Positions 18,159 through 26,917 of a stretch of DNA of 39,265 nt are shown here, in pieces (position 1 is the first letter of the stretch; every line of letters starts with the position of its first letter). The position numbers and the translations under genes were made by a program. Source of the DNA: Singulisphaera sp. GP187 (GTDB lineage Bacteria; Planctomycetota; GCA-002687715); contig CAMDTN010000022.1 of the NCBI GenBank assembly GCA_945907755.1, positions 1 through 39,265 on the forward strand, read 5' to 3'. Below the pieces are notes generated by a model. That model was not told the origin of the DNA and searched no databases. It saw only the letters and a program-made list of their open reading frames with translations.

Positions 18159-18241
18159 TACCGAGGGAGGGACTCGAACCCTCAAGGTCTTGCGACCAGC
18201 GGATTTTGAATCCGCCGCGGCTGCCATTTCGCCACCCCGGC
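18159..18241 (-). tRNA. tRNA-Leu (anticodon CAA)
   Basis: The minus strand folds as a class II tRNA of 83 bases. The acceptor stem is GCCGGGG / CCTCGGT with two G-U pairs, and the discriminator is A. The anticodon stem GCGGA / TCCGC closes a 7-base loop TTCAAAA, anticodon CAA, reading UUG. The long variable arm GGTC-GCAA-GACC is typical of leucine tRNAs. The T arm is GAGGG-TTCGAGT-CCCTC. The 3' CCA is not encoded and must be added by CCA-transferase. Confidence 0.95.
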
Positions 18242-18252
18242 ACGGGGCCGCC

Positions 18253-18280
18253 ATCATAGATGGGCGCGGCCGCGGGCCAA
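18253..18280 (-). promoter_or_regulatory. Candidate promoter of tRNA-Leu
   Basis: On the minus strand TTGGCC (18275-18280) and TATGAT (18253-18258) are spaced by 16 bases, and the tRNA begins 11 bases after the -10 box. This lets the tRNA be transcribed independently of the CDF gene that ends just upstream on the same strand. Confidence 0.45.
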
Positions 18281-18286
18281 TGCCCC

Positions 18287-19216
18287 TCAGGACATCGGGC
18301 TGACAGCCTGCGTTGTGTGGGGGTCGCGAGCGGTGTTTTCTGGCCACGGATCGAGGTGGATGATCACTTGAGCCCCTGGCAAGGCGGCTTCGATGGCAGC
18401 ACGGATCTCGTCGGCAAGGTCGTGAGAGTGGCGCAACGATGCGTCGGCATCCATCTCCACATGCAATTGCAGGAAACAGTCTTGGCCGCTGCGACGGGTG
18501 AGCAAGTCGTGATAGCCGTGGATGCGTGACTCAAAGGCCTTCATGGCGCCATGGATTTCGAGGAATTCCGCTTTGGTGAGCCTGCGGTCCATGAGGGCCT
18601 GAGCGGAATCCACAAACACGCGCAGCGCAGTTCGCAGAATGAACAACGACACAACTCCCGCCACGAGGGCGTCTAGCCAGGGAGTGTCCAGCAGCATCTC
18701 GCCGATAAAGGCGGCGAGGACTCCTGCGTTGATCATCCAGTCGGAGGTGTAGTGGGCCGCGTCGGTGTCGAGTGCCGGGCTGCGCAGCTTGCGAGCAGAA
18801 CGGCGCAGATACAGCGCGATCCCGAGCGCCGCCACGATGGAGAGCAGTGCCACGCTGGCGCCGAGCCAAGAGTGCTTCAGCTCTTCGTCACCTTGAAGGC
18901 GTTCCCAGCCTTGGCACGCAGCGAGCCCGCCTACAGCCGCGATTAGCAACGCTTGGAATACGCCGGCGAGATGCTCGAGCTTGCCGTGGCCGAAGGGGTG
19001 TCCTTCGTCGGCAGGTTGCCCCGCCGCACGAATGATCAGTGCATTCATTCCGGAAACGAGGACATCGCTGAGGCTATCCAGCGCCGCGGCCAGCATGGCG
19101 GCGGAGCCGGTGAACCACCAAGCGCCGACTTTCAGCAAAGTCAGTATTGCCGAGAGCAGCGCCGCGACCACGGCGGGGCGTTCTCTGCGCAGGGTTGGTG
19201 GGGTAGCCGCGGTCAT
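18287..19216 (-). CDS. Cation diffusion facilitator (CDF) family metal transporter
   Basis: A 309-residue membrane protein with about six hydrophobic segments. The first site is in helix 2 (AALDSLSDVLVSGMNAL), followed by the family's HPFGHGKLEHLAG loop, and the second metal-site motif is in helix 5 (ALDTDAAHYTSDWMINAGV). CDF proteins exchange Zn, Fe, Mn or other divalent metals for protons across the inner membrane. The C-terminal cytoplasmic domain (about 215-309) has the ferredoxin-like pattern with FLQLHVEMDADASLRHSHDLADEI and VIIHLDPWP. ATG 19216 was chosen since the frame further upstream runs antisense through speA with no family similarity. The metal cannot be deduced; FieF-like is the closest reading. 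Confidence 0.9.
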   Translation of the reverse strand: MTAATPPTLRRERPAVVAALLSAILTLLKVGAWWFTGSAAMLAAALDSLSDVLVSGMNALIIRAAGQPADEGHPFGHGKLEHLAGVFQALLIAAVGGLAACQGWERLQGDEELKHSWLGASVALLSIVAALGIALYLRRSARKLRSPALDTDAAHYTSDWMINAGVLAAFIGEMLLDTPWLDALVAGVVSLFILRTALRVFVDSAQALMDRRLTKAEFLEIHGAMKAFESRIHGYHDLLTRRSGQDCFLQLHVEMDADASLRHSHDLADEIRAAIEAALPGAQVIIHLDPWPENTARDPHTTQAVSPMS

Positions 19217-19297
19217 GCGCCCATTGTGGCCGCGCCACGCCGCCAATGCCAGTGCCAGCTTGTGGAGCGTGGCGCGCAGCGCAGTACCATCGGCGCC

Positions 19298-21172
19298 ATG
19301 CTCACACGCGAACAAGCCCAAAGCCGCTTCGCCGTCGATGGCTGGGGCGCCGGCTACTACTCCATCGACGACCAAGGCTTTGCCACCGTGTCGCCGCAAC
19401 CAGGCGCCAAAGCTACGGTGCGGATTCCCGACATCGTCGAAGAACTGCGCCGCCGCGGATTCCGTTCGCCCTTCTTGTTGCGCTTCCCACAGATCTTGAA
19501 AGACCGCGTGGGGCGTTTGCACACAGCATTCGCCGACGCCATTCGCGAGTTTAATTATCCCGCGCACTTCCAGGGCGTGTATCCCGTGAAAGTGAATCAG
19601 CAAAAGGTGGTGGTAGAGGCGCTGGCGGAAGAGAGCGGCAACCATCGCTATGGATTGGAAGCAGGCTCCAAGGCCGAGTTGGTGTTGGCGCTGACGCAAG
19701 CACTTCACGACGAAGCGCTTGTGATTTGCAACGGCTACAAAGATCGCGACTACATCGAACTCGCTTTGCGCGGCGCGCAAGCGGGCAGCAAAGTCGTTTT
19801 GATTTGCGAGACACTGCACGAAGTGCAAGATGTGCTCAGCATTTCGCAAGAGGTGGGGATCAAGCCTGCCATCGGCATGCGCGTGCGTTTGAATTCGCGC
19901 GGCGCAGGCAAGTGGATCGAATCTGGCGGCGCTCACGCGAAATTTGGCTTGTCGAGTTCCGAGATTCTTGGCGCTTTGCGCATACTCGAAGAAGCTGGCT
20001 GCCCCGAAGTGTTGCGCGCCATTCACTTTCACATCGGCTCGCAGATCAGCGACATCTTGTCGGTGAAAGAGGCGGTGAAAGAAGCCGCTCGTCTTTATTG
20101 CCACATCAAGCGCCGTTCTCCGGGCTTGGACTTCCTCGATATGGGTGGTGGTTTGGGCATCGATTACGACGGAAGCAACACGGCCACGGATTGGAGTCGC
20201 AATTACACTCTCGAAGAGTATTGCCGCGACTGCGTCTACAACGTGCTCAGCGTGTGCGAACAAGAAGAAGTGAAGCCGCCGATTCTGGTGACGGAATCAG
20301 GCCGCGCGGTGACCGCGTTCGGAGCGCTGACAGTGGTGTCGCCGCTCAAGGTCATTGGGCGCGTCGGACCGAATAAGGTGGAACTGGGGCCAGACCCGTG
20401 CCATCAAGTCGTGGAACTGAGTTCAGCGCTGGGCGACATGAATCGCAAGAACTGGCGCGAAATCGTCAACGATGCCAAGTCACTGAACGAAGAAGTGCTC
20501 GTGGGTTTCAAACTGGGCTTTGTCACTCTTGAAGACCGCGCAGCGGGCGAGGCTTTATTCGCCGAGATTTGCGCGCGCGCGCTGGAAGTCATGAACGCAG
20601 CCGACGAAGACGCCGAGGAAGTGGCGGAGTTGCAAGGCCGCGTGGCCCCAATGGTCGTGTGCAATTTCTCGGTGTTCCAATCCACGCCGGACACTTGGGC
20701 TGTGCGCCAAGTGTTCCCCATCATGCCGCTGTCGCGCCTGTGCGAAGAGAAGATGTCTTTGGCCACCGTAGGCGACATCACTTGCGATTCCGACGGGCGC
20801 ATCGACGACTTCTTGGGCGAAACGGGCACCTGTAGCAAGACTATTCCGCTGCCATCGCTGACACTCGAAGACCCTTTCCTCATCGGCATCTTCTTGGTGG
20901 GCGCCTACCAAGACACGCTGGGTGATTACCACAACCTCATGGGCGCGGCGAACGAAGCAGCGGTGTGGATTGATAACGAGGGCGAGTTCCGCATCGTCAA
21001 CCAGTATCGCGGCAGCACCGTGAGCGAAGCGATGCACCCGTTTGGTTACGAACGCCAAATGTTGGTCAGCCGTTTCGACGACCGCCATGGCGGCGACGAT
21101 TCGCCTGACACGCTGCGTTATCGCGATTGCTTCTTGCGCGTGCTCAGTTCCGGAACCTACTTACGGCGCTGA
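19298..21172 (+). CDS. speA: Biosynthetic arginine decarboxylase
   Basis: A 624-residue PLP enzyme that converts arginine to agmatine, the entry to putrescine and spermidine. The PLP lysine is Lys98 in VYPVKVNQ. The glycine-rich phosphate site appears as FLDMGGGLGIDYDG, preceded by HFHIGSQISD. The catalytic Cys of the second subunit is Cys496 in TCDSDGRIDDF. The C-terminal half carries the helical insertion typical of SpeA (NAADEDAEEVAELQGRV, then NFSVFQSTPDTWAVRQ). Length fits the family (about 630-660). The ATG at 19298 has no clear Shine-Dalgarno; the open frame continues back into the CDF gene but is not family-like. It is divergent from the CDF gene and ends one base from the convergent argS. 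No agmatinase or agmatine deiminase gene is seen here. Confidence 0.95.
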   Translation: MLTREQAQSRFAVDGWGAGYYSIDDQGFATVSPQPGAKATVRIPDIVEELRRRGFRSPFLLRFPQILKDRVGRLHTAFADAIREFNYPAHFQGVYPVKVNQQKVVVEALAEESGNHRYGLEAGSKAELVLALTQALHDEALVICNGYKDRDYIELALRGAQAGSKVVLICETLHEVQDVLSISQEVGIKPAIGMRVRLNSRGAGKWIESGGAHAKFGLSSSEILGALRILEEAGCPEVLRAIHFHIGSQISDILSVKEAVKEAARLYCHIKRRSPGLDFLDMGGGLGIDYDGSNTATDWSRNYTLEEYCRDCVYNVLSVCEQEEVKPPILVTESGRAVTAFGALTVVSPLKVIGRVGPNKVELGPDPCHQVVELSSALGDMNRKNWREIVNDAKSLNEEVLVGFKLGFVTLEDRAAGEALFAEICARALEVMNAADEDAEEVAELQGRVAPMVVCNFSVFQSTPDTWAVRQVFPIMPLSRLCEEKMSLATVGDITCDSDGRIDDFLGETGTCSKTIPLPSLTLEDPFLIGIFLVGAYQDTLGDYHNLMGAANEAAVWIDNEGEFRIVNQYRGSTVSEAMHPFGYERQMLVSRFDDRHGGDDSPDTLRYRDCFLRVLSSGTYLRR

Positions 21173-21173
21173 A

Positions 21174-23030
21174 TCACATGCGCTGGAGTAACGGCATGCC
21201 CAGCAGGGTCGTGCCGCGCTCAAGCCCCGTGGCGGCAGCGGCGCACAAACGCAAACGCGCGGCGCGCAGCGCAGCGTCGCTGCTGCGCAGCACATCGCAG
21301 CGATCGTAGAAGCGGTTGAGGTCGCGCACCAATTCCAGCAACCAGTTGGCCACCACCGCTGGGCTGTATTCGCGCGCCGCGCGCGCGGCGGCTGCGGGGA
21401 AGGCGAACAGCGTAAGAGCGAGATTCACTTCTGCTGGATCGTTCAGCAATGCCGCATCACCCGTTGCGCTGCTGCCGCCAGCGTCCAACATGCTGCGCAG
21501 ACGCGCGTAGGCATACAGCACCCGCGCACCAGTGTCGCCGTCGAATTTCACCGATTCCTTCGGATCGAAAACCATGCTGGCCAGCGGGTTCACCTTCAGC
21601 AGCATGAAGCGCAGCGAGGCCAATGCCACGGCGGCAGCACGGCGTTGCACTTCGGCGTCGTCCAAGCGTTGCTCGCTGTCGCGCGTTCGCACTTCAGCCG
21701 CGGCCAATGCGGTGGTCTCTGCCAGCAAGTCGTCGGCGTCCACCACTTTGCCTTCGCGCGATTTCATGCGTCCCTCGGGCAGATAAACCATGCCGTAGGC
21801 GAGGTGGTGCAAGTCGGAAGCCCACGCATAACCCATGCGGCGCAAGATGGCGAAGAGCACCGCGAAGTGATGCTTCTGTTCATCACCCACCACCCACAAT
21901 TGCCCATCCACGTTGTTCTGCGAGGCCTTCAGTACAGTGGTGCCAATGTCTTGGGTCATGTAGACGCTGGTGCCATCGCTGCGCAACACCACCTTGCGCC
22001 CGAGTTTCTCGGCGCTGAGGTCGATGTCAACGGCGCCATCGGCGCGCCGCTCGAACACGCCTTGCTCCAACCCCGCAAGAATCAAGTCGCGCCCGAGAGT
22101 CCAAGTGTCACTCTCGCGATAGACCACATCGAAGCTGATGCCGAGGTCTGCGTAGCTGCGCTCGAAACCAGCGTAGGCCCAGCCGTTCATCATTTCCCAT
22201 AGAGTGCGCACGGCGCTGTCATTGCGTTCCCAAGCGCGCAGCATTTCGGTGCACTCGGCCCCCAGAGGAATGCGCGCGAAACCCTCTTCGCGGAAAGTGC
22301 CGCGCCATTCGCGTTGCAGCGTCGCTTCTTCTTCCACCGCGGCGGTCGCTTTGCGCTGCGTCTTCCAGGCCGCGAATTCTTCTGGATTGGTGTCGCAGTA
22401 CGCTGCAACTTCTAAGGCGAATTCCCTTTCGAAGCGCACATAGCAGTCGCCCACAAGGTGGTCGCTCTTTTGGCCTGTGCTTTCAGGTGTGGCGCCGTCC
22501 ATGAAGCGCTTCCAACCCAGCATCGATTTGCAAATGTGGATGCCGCGATCGTTGAATAGATTGGCGCGCAGCACATGCGCCCCGGCATAGTCCAGCACTG
22601 CTGCGGTGCTGGACCCCAAGAAATTGTTGCGCATGTGGCCCAAGTGCAGAGGCTTGTTGGTATTCGGCGCTGAGAACTCCACCAGCAAGCGACGCCCCGC
22701 GAGTGTCTGGCCACGGCCGAACGCCGCAGGGTCCGTCAGCACTTCCGTGAACAGGGCCTCCAGCAATGCTTGGGGTTGCAGTTTCAAGTTCACATAGCCG
22801 CTGATGGCAGTGGCTGTGTCCACTGGATGTTGCGCATTCAAAGCGGCGGCCAAAGTAGCGGCCAGTTTCGGGGGCGCGATGCGCACTTCCTTCGCCAGCA
22901 GGAAGGCGTTGATGGTGAGGTCGCCGCGGGAGCGGTCCTCCGGGAGGTCGAGGGCCACATGTGCTGGGCTCACTCCGTGAGCAGCGGCAAGCGCCGTGCG
23001 AGCCATTTCAGCGATTCGTTCCAGCAGCAT
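21174..23030 (-). CDS. argS: Arginyl-tRNA synthetase
   Basis: A 618-residue class I aminoacyl-tRNA synthetase charging tRNA-Arg. It has the N-terminal Add1-type domain (about 1-110), the catalytic core with HIGH-like HLGHMRNNFLG at about 130-140, and the KMSK-equivalent GRMKSREGKVVDADDLL, the variant seen in Bacteroidetes-type ArgS. The C-terminal anticodon-binding helical domain ends in the usual hydrophobic TTLLGMPLLQRM. ATG 23030 follows GGAG by 5 bases; the upstream in-frame extension lies in the divergent gene's start region and is not conserved-looking. Only 41 bases separate it from the divergent amidinohydrolase gene. Confidence 0.95.
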   Translation of the reverse strand: MLLERIAEMARTALAAAHGVSPAHVALDLPEDRSRGDLTINAFLLAKEVRIAPPKLAATLAAALNAQHPVDTATAISGYVNLKLQPQALLEALFTEVLTDPAAFGRGQTLAGRRLLVEFSAPNTNKPLHLGHMRNNFLGSSTAAVLDYAGAHVLRANLFNDRGIHICKSMLGWKRFMDGATPESTGQKSDHLVGDCYVRFEREFALEVAAYCDTNPEEFAAWKTQRKATAAVEEEATLQREWRGTFREEGFARIPLGAECTEMLRAWERNDSAVRTLWEMMNGWAYAGFERSYADLGISFDVVYRESDTWTLGRDLILAGLEQGVFERRADGAVDIDLSAEKLGRKVVLRSDGTSVYMTQDIGTTVLKASQNNVDGQLWVVGDEQKHHFAVLFAILRRMGYAWASDLHHLAYGMVYLPEGRMKSREGKVVDADDLLAETTALAAAEVRTRDSEQRLDDAEVQRRAAAVALASLRFMLLKVNPLASMVFDPKESVKFDGDTGARVLYAYARLRSMLDAGGSSATGDAALLNDPAEVNLALTLFAFPAAAARAAREYSPAVVANWLLELVRDLNRFYDRCDVLRSSDAALRAARLRLCAAAATGLERGTTLLGMPLLQRM

Positions 23031-23071
23031 CTCGACTCCGTTCCCCGCGAGGGGCGCTATTGTACGGACCG

Positions 23072-24025
23072 ATGCCGAGCGCTCCAGACATGCCTGCGGT
23101 CTTCGATGCGACATCCAGCGTTGCAGCGTTGCGCGCCCTGCGCCCACTGCCACTGCCGCCTTGGGGCCGCGTGGTCTTAGTGGACCCCGAGCATTTCGAT
23201 GTGCGCTGGGCGATCAATGCACACATGCGCGGCGCCGACGGAGCTCTGCAGCAGATCGACCGCCCGCGCGCGCGGCAACAATGGCAGGCGCTGCGCGCCG
23301 CCTACGAGCGCATCGGGTTCCGCACCGTGGTGCTGCCCGCTACTGAAGGCCTGTGCGATCAAGTGTTCAGCGCCAACCCCGTTTTTCCGTTCAGCGACCC
23401 GAAGGATGGTGCTTGCGCGGTTTTGCTGTCGGTGATGCGTCATGCAGAGCGGGCGGCGGAGCCCGCGCTGCTCGGAGCGTTCCTGCAAGCGCAAGGGGTG
23501 CGGCTGCTGGCGCTGGAAGGCGAAGAGCACGACGTCGCCGCGAAAAATGTGATCCTCGAAGGCAACGGAGACTTGTTGTTCGTTCCGAGACGGCGACTGC
23601 TGTTGGGCGGCATCGGTCCGCGCAGTTCCCGCGAAGGGCTCCTGTTGGCGGCTGCGCACGCGGCTGCACCACTGGTGCTACTGCGCTTGAACAATCCTGA
23701 CTACTACCACTTGGACACATGTGTTGCGCCGCTGGATGCGCGAACGGCGCTGGTGGTGCGCGAAGCGCTGCCGCCCGAAGAGATGATCTTGCTGGAATCC
23801 ATTTTTCCGCGCTTGATCTGCGTGCCGGAAGGCGAAGGCCGCATCGCCATGGCTGGCAATGCTCACAGCCCCGATGGCCGCTTCGTATTGATTGATGCAG
23901 CAGCTACGAAAACCCGCGAGTTGCTGCTTGCACAGGGCTTCGAGCCGATCCCCTTGGACACCTCGGAGTTTCGCAAGTCCGGCGGGTCGGTGTTCTGTCT
24001 GAAGCTGATGCTCTTTGCAGGATGA
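23072..24025 (+). CDS. Dimethylargininase/arginine deiminase-type amidinohydrolase
   Basis: A 317-residue protein of the guanidine-modifying (amidinotransferase) superfamily. Expected landmarks: a substrate-loop region DQVFSANPVF, an acidic motif LEGNGDLLF, the catalytic His213 in YYHLDTCVAPLD, and the nucleophilic Cys309 in GGSVFCLKL near the C-terminus. Members hydrolyse methylated arginine, arginine or related guanidines to citrulline or ornithine; DDAH-like is the best fit by pattern. The start is uncertain: ATG 23072 or ATG 23090 six codons later; neither has a well-placed Shine-Dalgarno. It sits beside argS and speA, which also use arginine. Confidence 0.85.
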   Translation: MPSAPDMPAVFDATSSVAALRALRPLPLPPWGRVVLVDPEHFDVRWAINAHMRGADGALQQIDRPRARQQWQALRAAYERIGFRTVVLPATEGLCDQVFSANPVFPFSDPKDGACAVLLSVMRHAERAAEPALLGAFLQAQGVRLLALEGEEHDVAAKNVILEGNGDLLFVPRRRLLLGGIGPRSSREGLLLAAAHAAAPLVLLRLNNPDYYHLDTCVAPLDARTALVVREALPPEEMILLESIFPRLICVPEGEGRIAMAGNAHSPDGRFVLIDAAATKTRELLLAQGFEPIPLDTSEFRKSGGSVFCLKLMLFAG

Positions 24026-24117
24026 GCTTGACCCATCTCATGCGTCGTGCCGATCAGCCTTGAGGAGAGGTCCGCAAGCTGCAAAGCCCTGCCACAGCGC
24101 AGGATTGGGCCGTAGGG

Positions 24118-24849
24118 ATGAAAGACTTCGCAAAATCAGATCCATGGATGGTGTTCAAAATCATGGGCGAGTTCGTGGACGGCTTCGAGACCATGAAGGA
24201 CATTGGCCCGGCGGTTTCAGTGTTCGGGGGCGCCCGCTTTCCAGAGGGCCATCCGACTTACGAATTAGGGCGCGAAATCGGAGCGCGTTTGGCTAAGGGC
24301 GGCTACGCCGTCATCACTGGCGGTGGGCCAGGCGTGATGGAGTCGGTGTGCCGCGGGGCGAAGGATGCTGGCGGCACAGCCGTTGGCTTGAACATCCTCT
24401 TGCCCAATGAAAGCAAGTGCAACAATTGGGCCACGGTCAAAATCGACTTCGACTACTTCTTTGCGCGCAAGGTCATGTTCATGCGCTATGCGCAGGGCTT
24501 TGTGGTATTGCCCGGGGGCTTCGGCACTCTCGATGAACTTTTCGAGGCGTTGACACTAATCCAAACCCGCAAGACCACGGATTACCCTGTGGTCTTGGTG
24601 GGCAAAGCTTTTTGGGCGCCGTTGTGCGCTTGGATCGAAACCACCTTGGTGGCGGAACAGACCATTACAAAGGCGGACCTGAAGCGCTTCACCGTAGTGG
24701 ACAGCGCCGAGGAGGCTGTGGCGGTGCTGAAGGCGACCCACGAGGCGGCCCACGCCAGCGCAGTGGCGCAACGCGGGGCGCGGCAGCGTCTGCCGTCGTT
24801 GCGCCGCAGTGCGCCACGCCAGTTGGTGCGGCTGCGTCGCAACGCCTAA
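24118..24849 (+). CDS. LOG-family protein (TIGR00730-type, putative nucleoside 5'-monophosphate phosphoribohydrolase)
   Basis: A 243-residue Rossmann-fold protein. The two family signatures are intact: GGGPGVMESVCRGAKDAGG from about residue 68 and PGGFGTLDELFEALTLIQT from about residue 132. LOG proteins release the base from cytokinin or purine nucleotides (AMP nucleosidase activity in many bacteria); older annotations call them lysine decarboxylases, which is not supported by the motifs. The last 40 residues are Arg/Ala-rich and probably disordered. It follows the amidinohydrolase by 92 bases on the same strand. Confidence 0.92.
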   Translation: MKDFAKSDPWMVFKIMGEFVDGFETMKDIGPAVSVFGGARFPEGHPTYELGREIGARLAKGGYAVITGGGPGVMESVCRGAKDAGGTAVGLNILLPNESKCNNWATVKIDFDYFFARKVMFMRYAQGFVVLPGGFGTLDELFEALTLIQTRKTTDYPVVLVGKAFWAPLCAWIETTLVAEQTITKADLKRFTVVDSAEEAVAVLKATHEAAHASAVAQRGARQRLPSLRRSAPRQLVRLRRNA

Positions 24850-24927
24850 CGCGCGTTGGTTCGGGCTGTTTTTGGTGCTAACACGGGCGTCCCGCAATGA
24901 GTCCGCAAGGGCTTCTTTCAATGCGGC

Positions 24928-26772
24928 ATGACGCTTATGACTTCCAACCCTGCATCAGTACGCGCGCTGCGCAATGTGGCCATCATCGCCCACGTTGACC
25001 ACGGCAAGACCACTTTGGTGGACAAGATGATCGCCCATGCCGGTTTGCTGCGCAGCAACCAGGCCACGCAAGAGTGCATGCTCGACAGCAACGCGCTGGA
25101 ACGCGAGCGCGGAATCACCATTCTCGCGAAGAACATCGCGATGCGCTACGGCGGTGTGAAAATCAATCTCTTTGACACGCCAGGCCACGCGGACTTCGGT
25201 GGCGAAGTCGAGCGCACTTTGAATCTGGCTGACGGCGTGTTGTTGTTGGTCGATGCCTTCGACGGGCCCATGCCGCAGACGCGCTTCGTGCTGCGCAAGG
25301 CTCTGGAGGCCGGCCTGCCTCCCATCGTGGTCATCAACAAGATGGACCGCCAAGGCGCGCGCCCCGCAGTGGTGCTGGATGCGGTGTTCGACCTGATGGT
25401 GTCCCTCGGTGCGACCGACGAACAGCTCGACTTCCCGGTGATCTACGCCGCCGGACGCGACGGTTGGGCAAACACTATTCCAGAGCCGTCCACGGACGGA
25501 CTCACCTGCCTTTTCGATGTCATTTTGAAGCGCATCCCGGAGCCCAAGGGCGACGCGGATGGCCCAACCATGGTTCAGGTTGCTGCGCTGGACTGGAACG
25601 AATTCGCCGGTCGCATCGCCATTGGGCGCATCCTTCGCGGCCGCGTCGAAGCGGGCAAGCCGCTGATGGTGCAGCGCGAAGATGGCACGGTAGCGCGAGT
25701 ATTGCCGCGCAAAGTCATGGTGTTTGAAGGCATGGGCCGTATGGCGGTGCAAACCGTGGAATGCGGCGATGTGTGCGCGTTGGAAGGGCTCGATTCCATC
25801 CAAATCGGCGACACGCTGTGTTCGCCCGACAAGGTGGAAGCGTTGCCGCGTATCCGCGTCGACGAGCCGACCATCGCCATGGTTTTCCAAATCAACGATG
25901 GCCCGCTGGTCGGCACCGAGGGCAAGCTGGTCACCTCGCGCCAGATCCGCGAACGCTTGGAGCGCGAGACGCTCAAGAATGTGGCCTTGCGCCTGAGAGA
26001 CACCAATCGCGCGGATGCTATCGAAGTGAGCGGCCGCGGCGTGTTGCACCTGGGCATCCTGATCGAGGAAATGCGCCGTGAGGGTTACGAGTTCTGTGTG
26101 GGCAAGCCGCGCGTGCTCACCAAGGAAGAAGACGGCGTTCGGATGGAGCCGTTTGAATCGGTGCTGGTGGAATCACCAGAGCGCCATGCAGGCAAGGTGA
26201 TCGAGCTCTTCGGTCAGCGCCGCGCCGAGATGGAAAAGATGGAGCCGGGCCCAGGTGGCACGGTGCGCGTCGAATTCCGCTGCCCGGCACGCGGCCTCAT
26301 CGGCGTGCGCACGCGCCTGTTGAACCTGACCCAAGGCGAGGCAGTGCTTTCGCACATCTTCGCGGGTTGGGCCGAGTGGACTGGCTCACTGCCGTCACGC
26401 GGGCAAGGCGTGATGATTAGCGTTGAGTTGGGCGAGTCCAACTTGTACGCGCTGGAAAAACTCAAAGACCGCGGCTCGTTCTTTGTGGCCGCTGGTGCGA
26501 AGGTTTACGAGGGCATGGTTGTGGGCGAGCACTCGAAGACCAACGACATCGAAGTCAATTGCTGCCGCGAAAAGAAGCTGACCAACATCCGCACCACTTC
26601 CGCGGATCGCAAACTTTACTTGCCGCCGCCGCGCGACTTGGGCGTCGAAGATTCCCTCGAGTACATCGAAGATGATGAGCTGGTGGAATTCACTCCCAAG
26701 AGCATTCGCCTGCGTAAAATGCTGCTGCGCGAAGCGGATCGCCGCAAGGTGCGCCGCCAAGAAGCCTCGTAA
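24928..26772 (+). CDS. typA: Translational GTPase TypA/BipA
   Basis: A 614-residue ribosome-binding GTPase related to EF-G and LepA, involved in ribosome assembly and stress adaptation. G motifs: HVDHGKTT (22-29), switch region [25 protein letters not shown], and [10 protein letters not shown]. Domains II, III and V follow, then the BipA-specific C-terminal domain with [17 protein letters not shown] and [26 protein letters not shown]. Length is usual. Start is ATG 24928 or the in-frame ATG at 24937; there is no strong ribosome-binding site for either. Confidence 0.96.
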   Translation: MTLMTSNPASVRALRNVAIIAHVDHGKTTLVDKMIAHAGLLRSNQATQECMLDSNALERERGITILAKNIAMRYGGVKINLFDTPGHADFGGEVERTLNLADGVLLLVDAFDGPMPQTRFVLRKALEAGLPPIVVINKMDRQGARPAVVLDAVFDLMVSLGATDEQLDFPVIYAAGRDGWANTIPEPSTDGLTCLFDVILKRIPEPKGDADGPTMVQVAALDWNEFAGRIAIGRILRGRVEAGKPLMVQREDGTVARVLPRKVMVFEGMGRMAVQTVECGDVCALEGLDSIQIGDTLCSPDKVEALPRIRVDEPTIAMVFQINDGPLVGTEGKLVTSRQIRERLERETLKNVALRLRDTNRADAIEVSGRGVLHLGILIEEMRREGYEFCVGKPRVLTKEEDGVRMEPFESVLVESPERHAGKVIELFGQRRAEMEKMEPGPGGTVRVEFRCPARGLIGVRTRLLNLTQGEAVLSHIFAGWAEWTGSLPSRGQGVMISVELGESNLYALEKLKDRGSFFVAAGAKVYEGMVVGEHSKTNDIEVNCCREKKLTNIRTTSADRKLYLPPPRDLGVEDSLEYIEDDELVEFTPKSIRLRKMLLREADRRKVRRQEAS

Positions 26773-26780
26773 GACAGTGG

Positions 26781-26840
26781 CCCCGCGCGCTGCTCAATAG
26801 CGCACCCCGCGCGCTGCTCAATAGCGCACCCCGCGCGCTG
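26781..26840. repeat. 24-base tandem repeat, 2.5 copies
   Basis: Two exact head-to-tail copies of a 24-base unit beginning CCCCGCGCGCTGCTCAATAG (26781-26804 and 26805-26828), followed by the first 12 bases of a third copy (26829-26840). It lies in the convergent gap between typA and the glutamate dehydrogenase gene, 8 bases after the typA stop. It looks like a local slippage duplication. Confidence 0.9.
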
Positions 26841-26861
26841 GCGCGACCATTCCAAAACGAC

Positions 26862-26896
26862 AAAGACCGCAGAAGCTCGAAGCTGCTGCGGTCTTT
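26862..26896. terminator. Bidirectional terminator between typA and gdhA
   Basis: An 11-bp perfect stem AAAGACCGCAG / CTGCGGTCTTT with an inner AGCTTCGAGCT-like loop. The plus strand continues with T residues (GGTCTTTTTGC) and the minus strand also has a T-rich tail, so it can end both convergent transcripts. Confidence 0.85.
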
Positions 26897-26917
26897 TTGC
26901 GCTTGCTGCGCCTCAGA

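Noticed and set aside
19260-19297. Promoter giving a leaderless speA mRNA (TTGTGG and TACCAT, the latter 7 bases before ATG)
   Set aside because: The spacer is 19 bases and the boxes are weak; the lack of a Shine-Dalgarno fits, but this is too little to call.
18287-20263. 658-residue minus-strand frame covering the CDF gene and more
   Set aside because: Everything upstream of 19216 runs antisense through speA and has no CDF-like or other recognisable sequence.
18953-21172. Long 739-residue version of speA
   Set aside because: The first 115 codons overlap the CDF gene antisense and are not SpeA-like; ATG 19298 gives the family's normal length.
24118-24849. Lysine decarboxylase annotation for the LOG-family gene
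   Set aside because: The PGGxGTxxE and GGGxGxM signatures define LOG phosphoribohydrolases; no PLP-enzyme features are present.
26781-26840. CRISPR-like array
   Set aside because: The repeats are directly adjacent with no spacers and there are no cas genes nearby.
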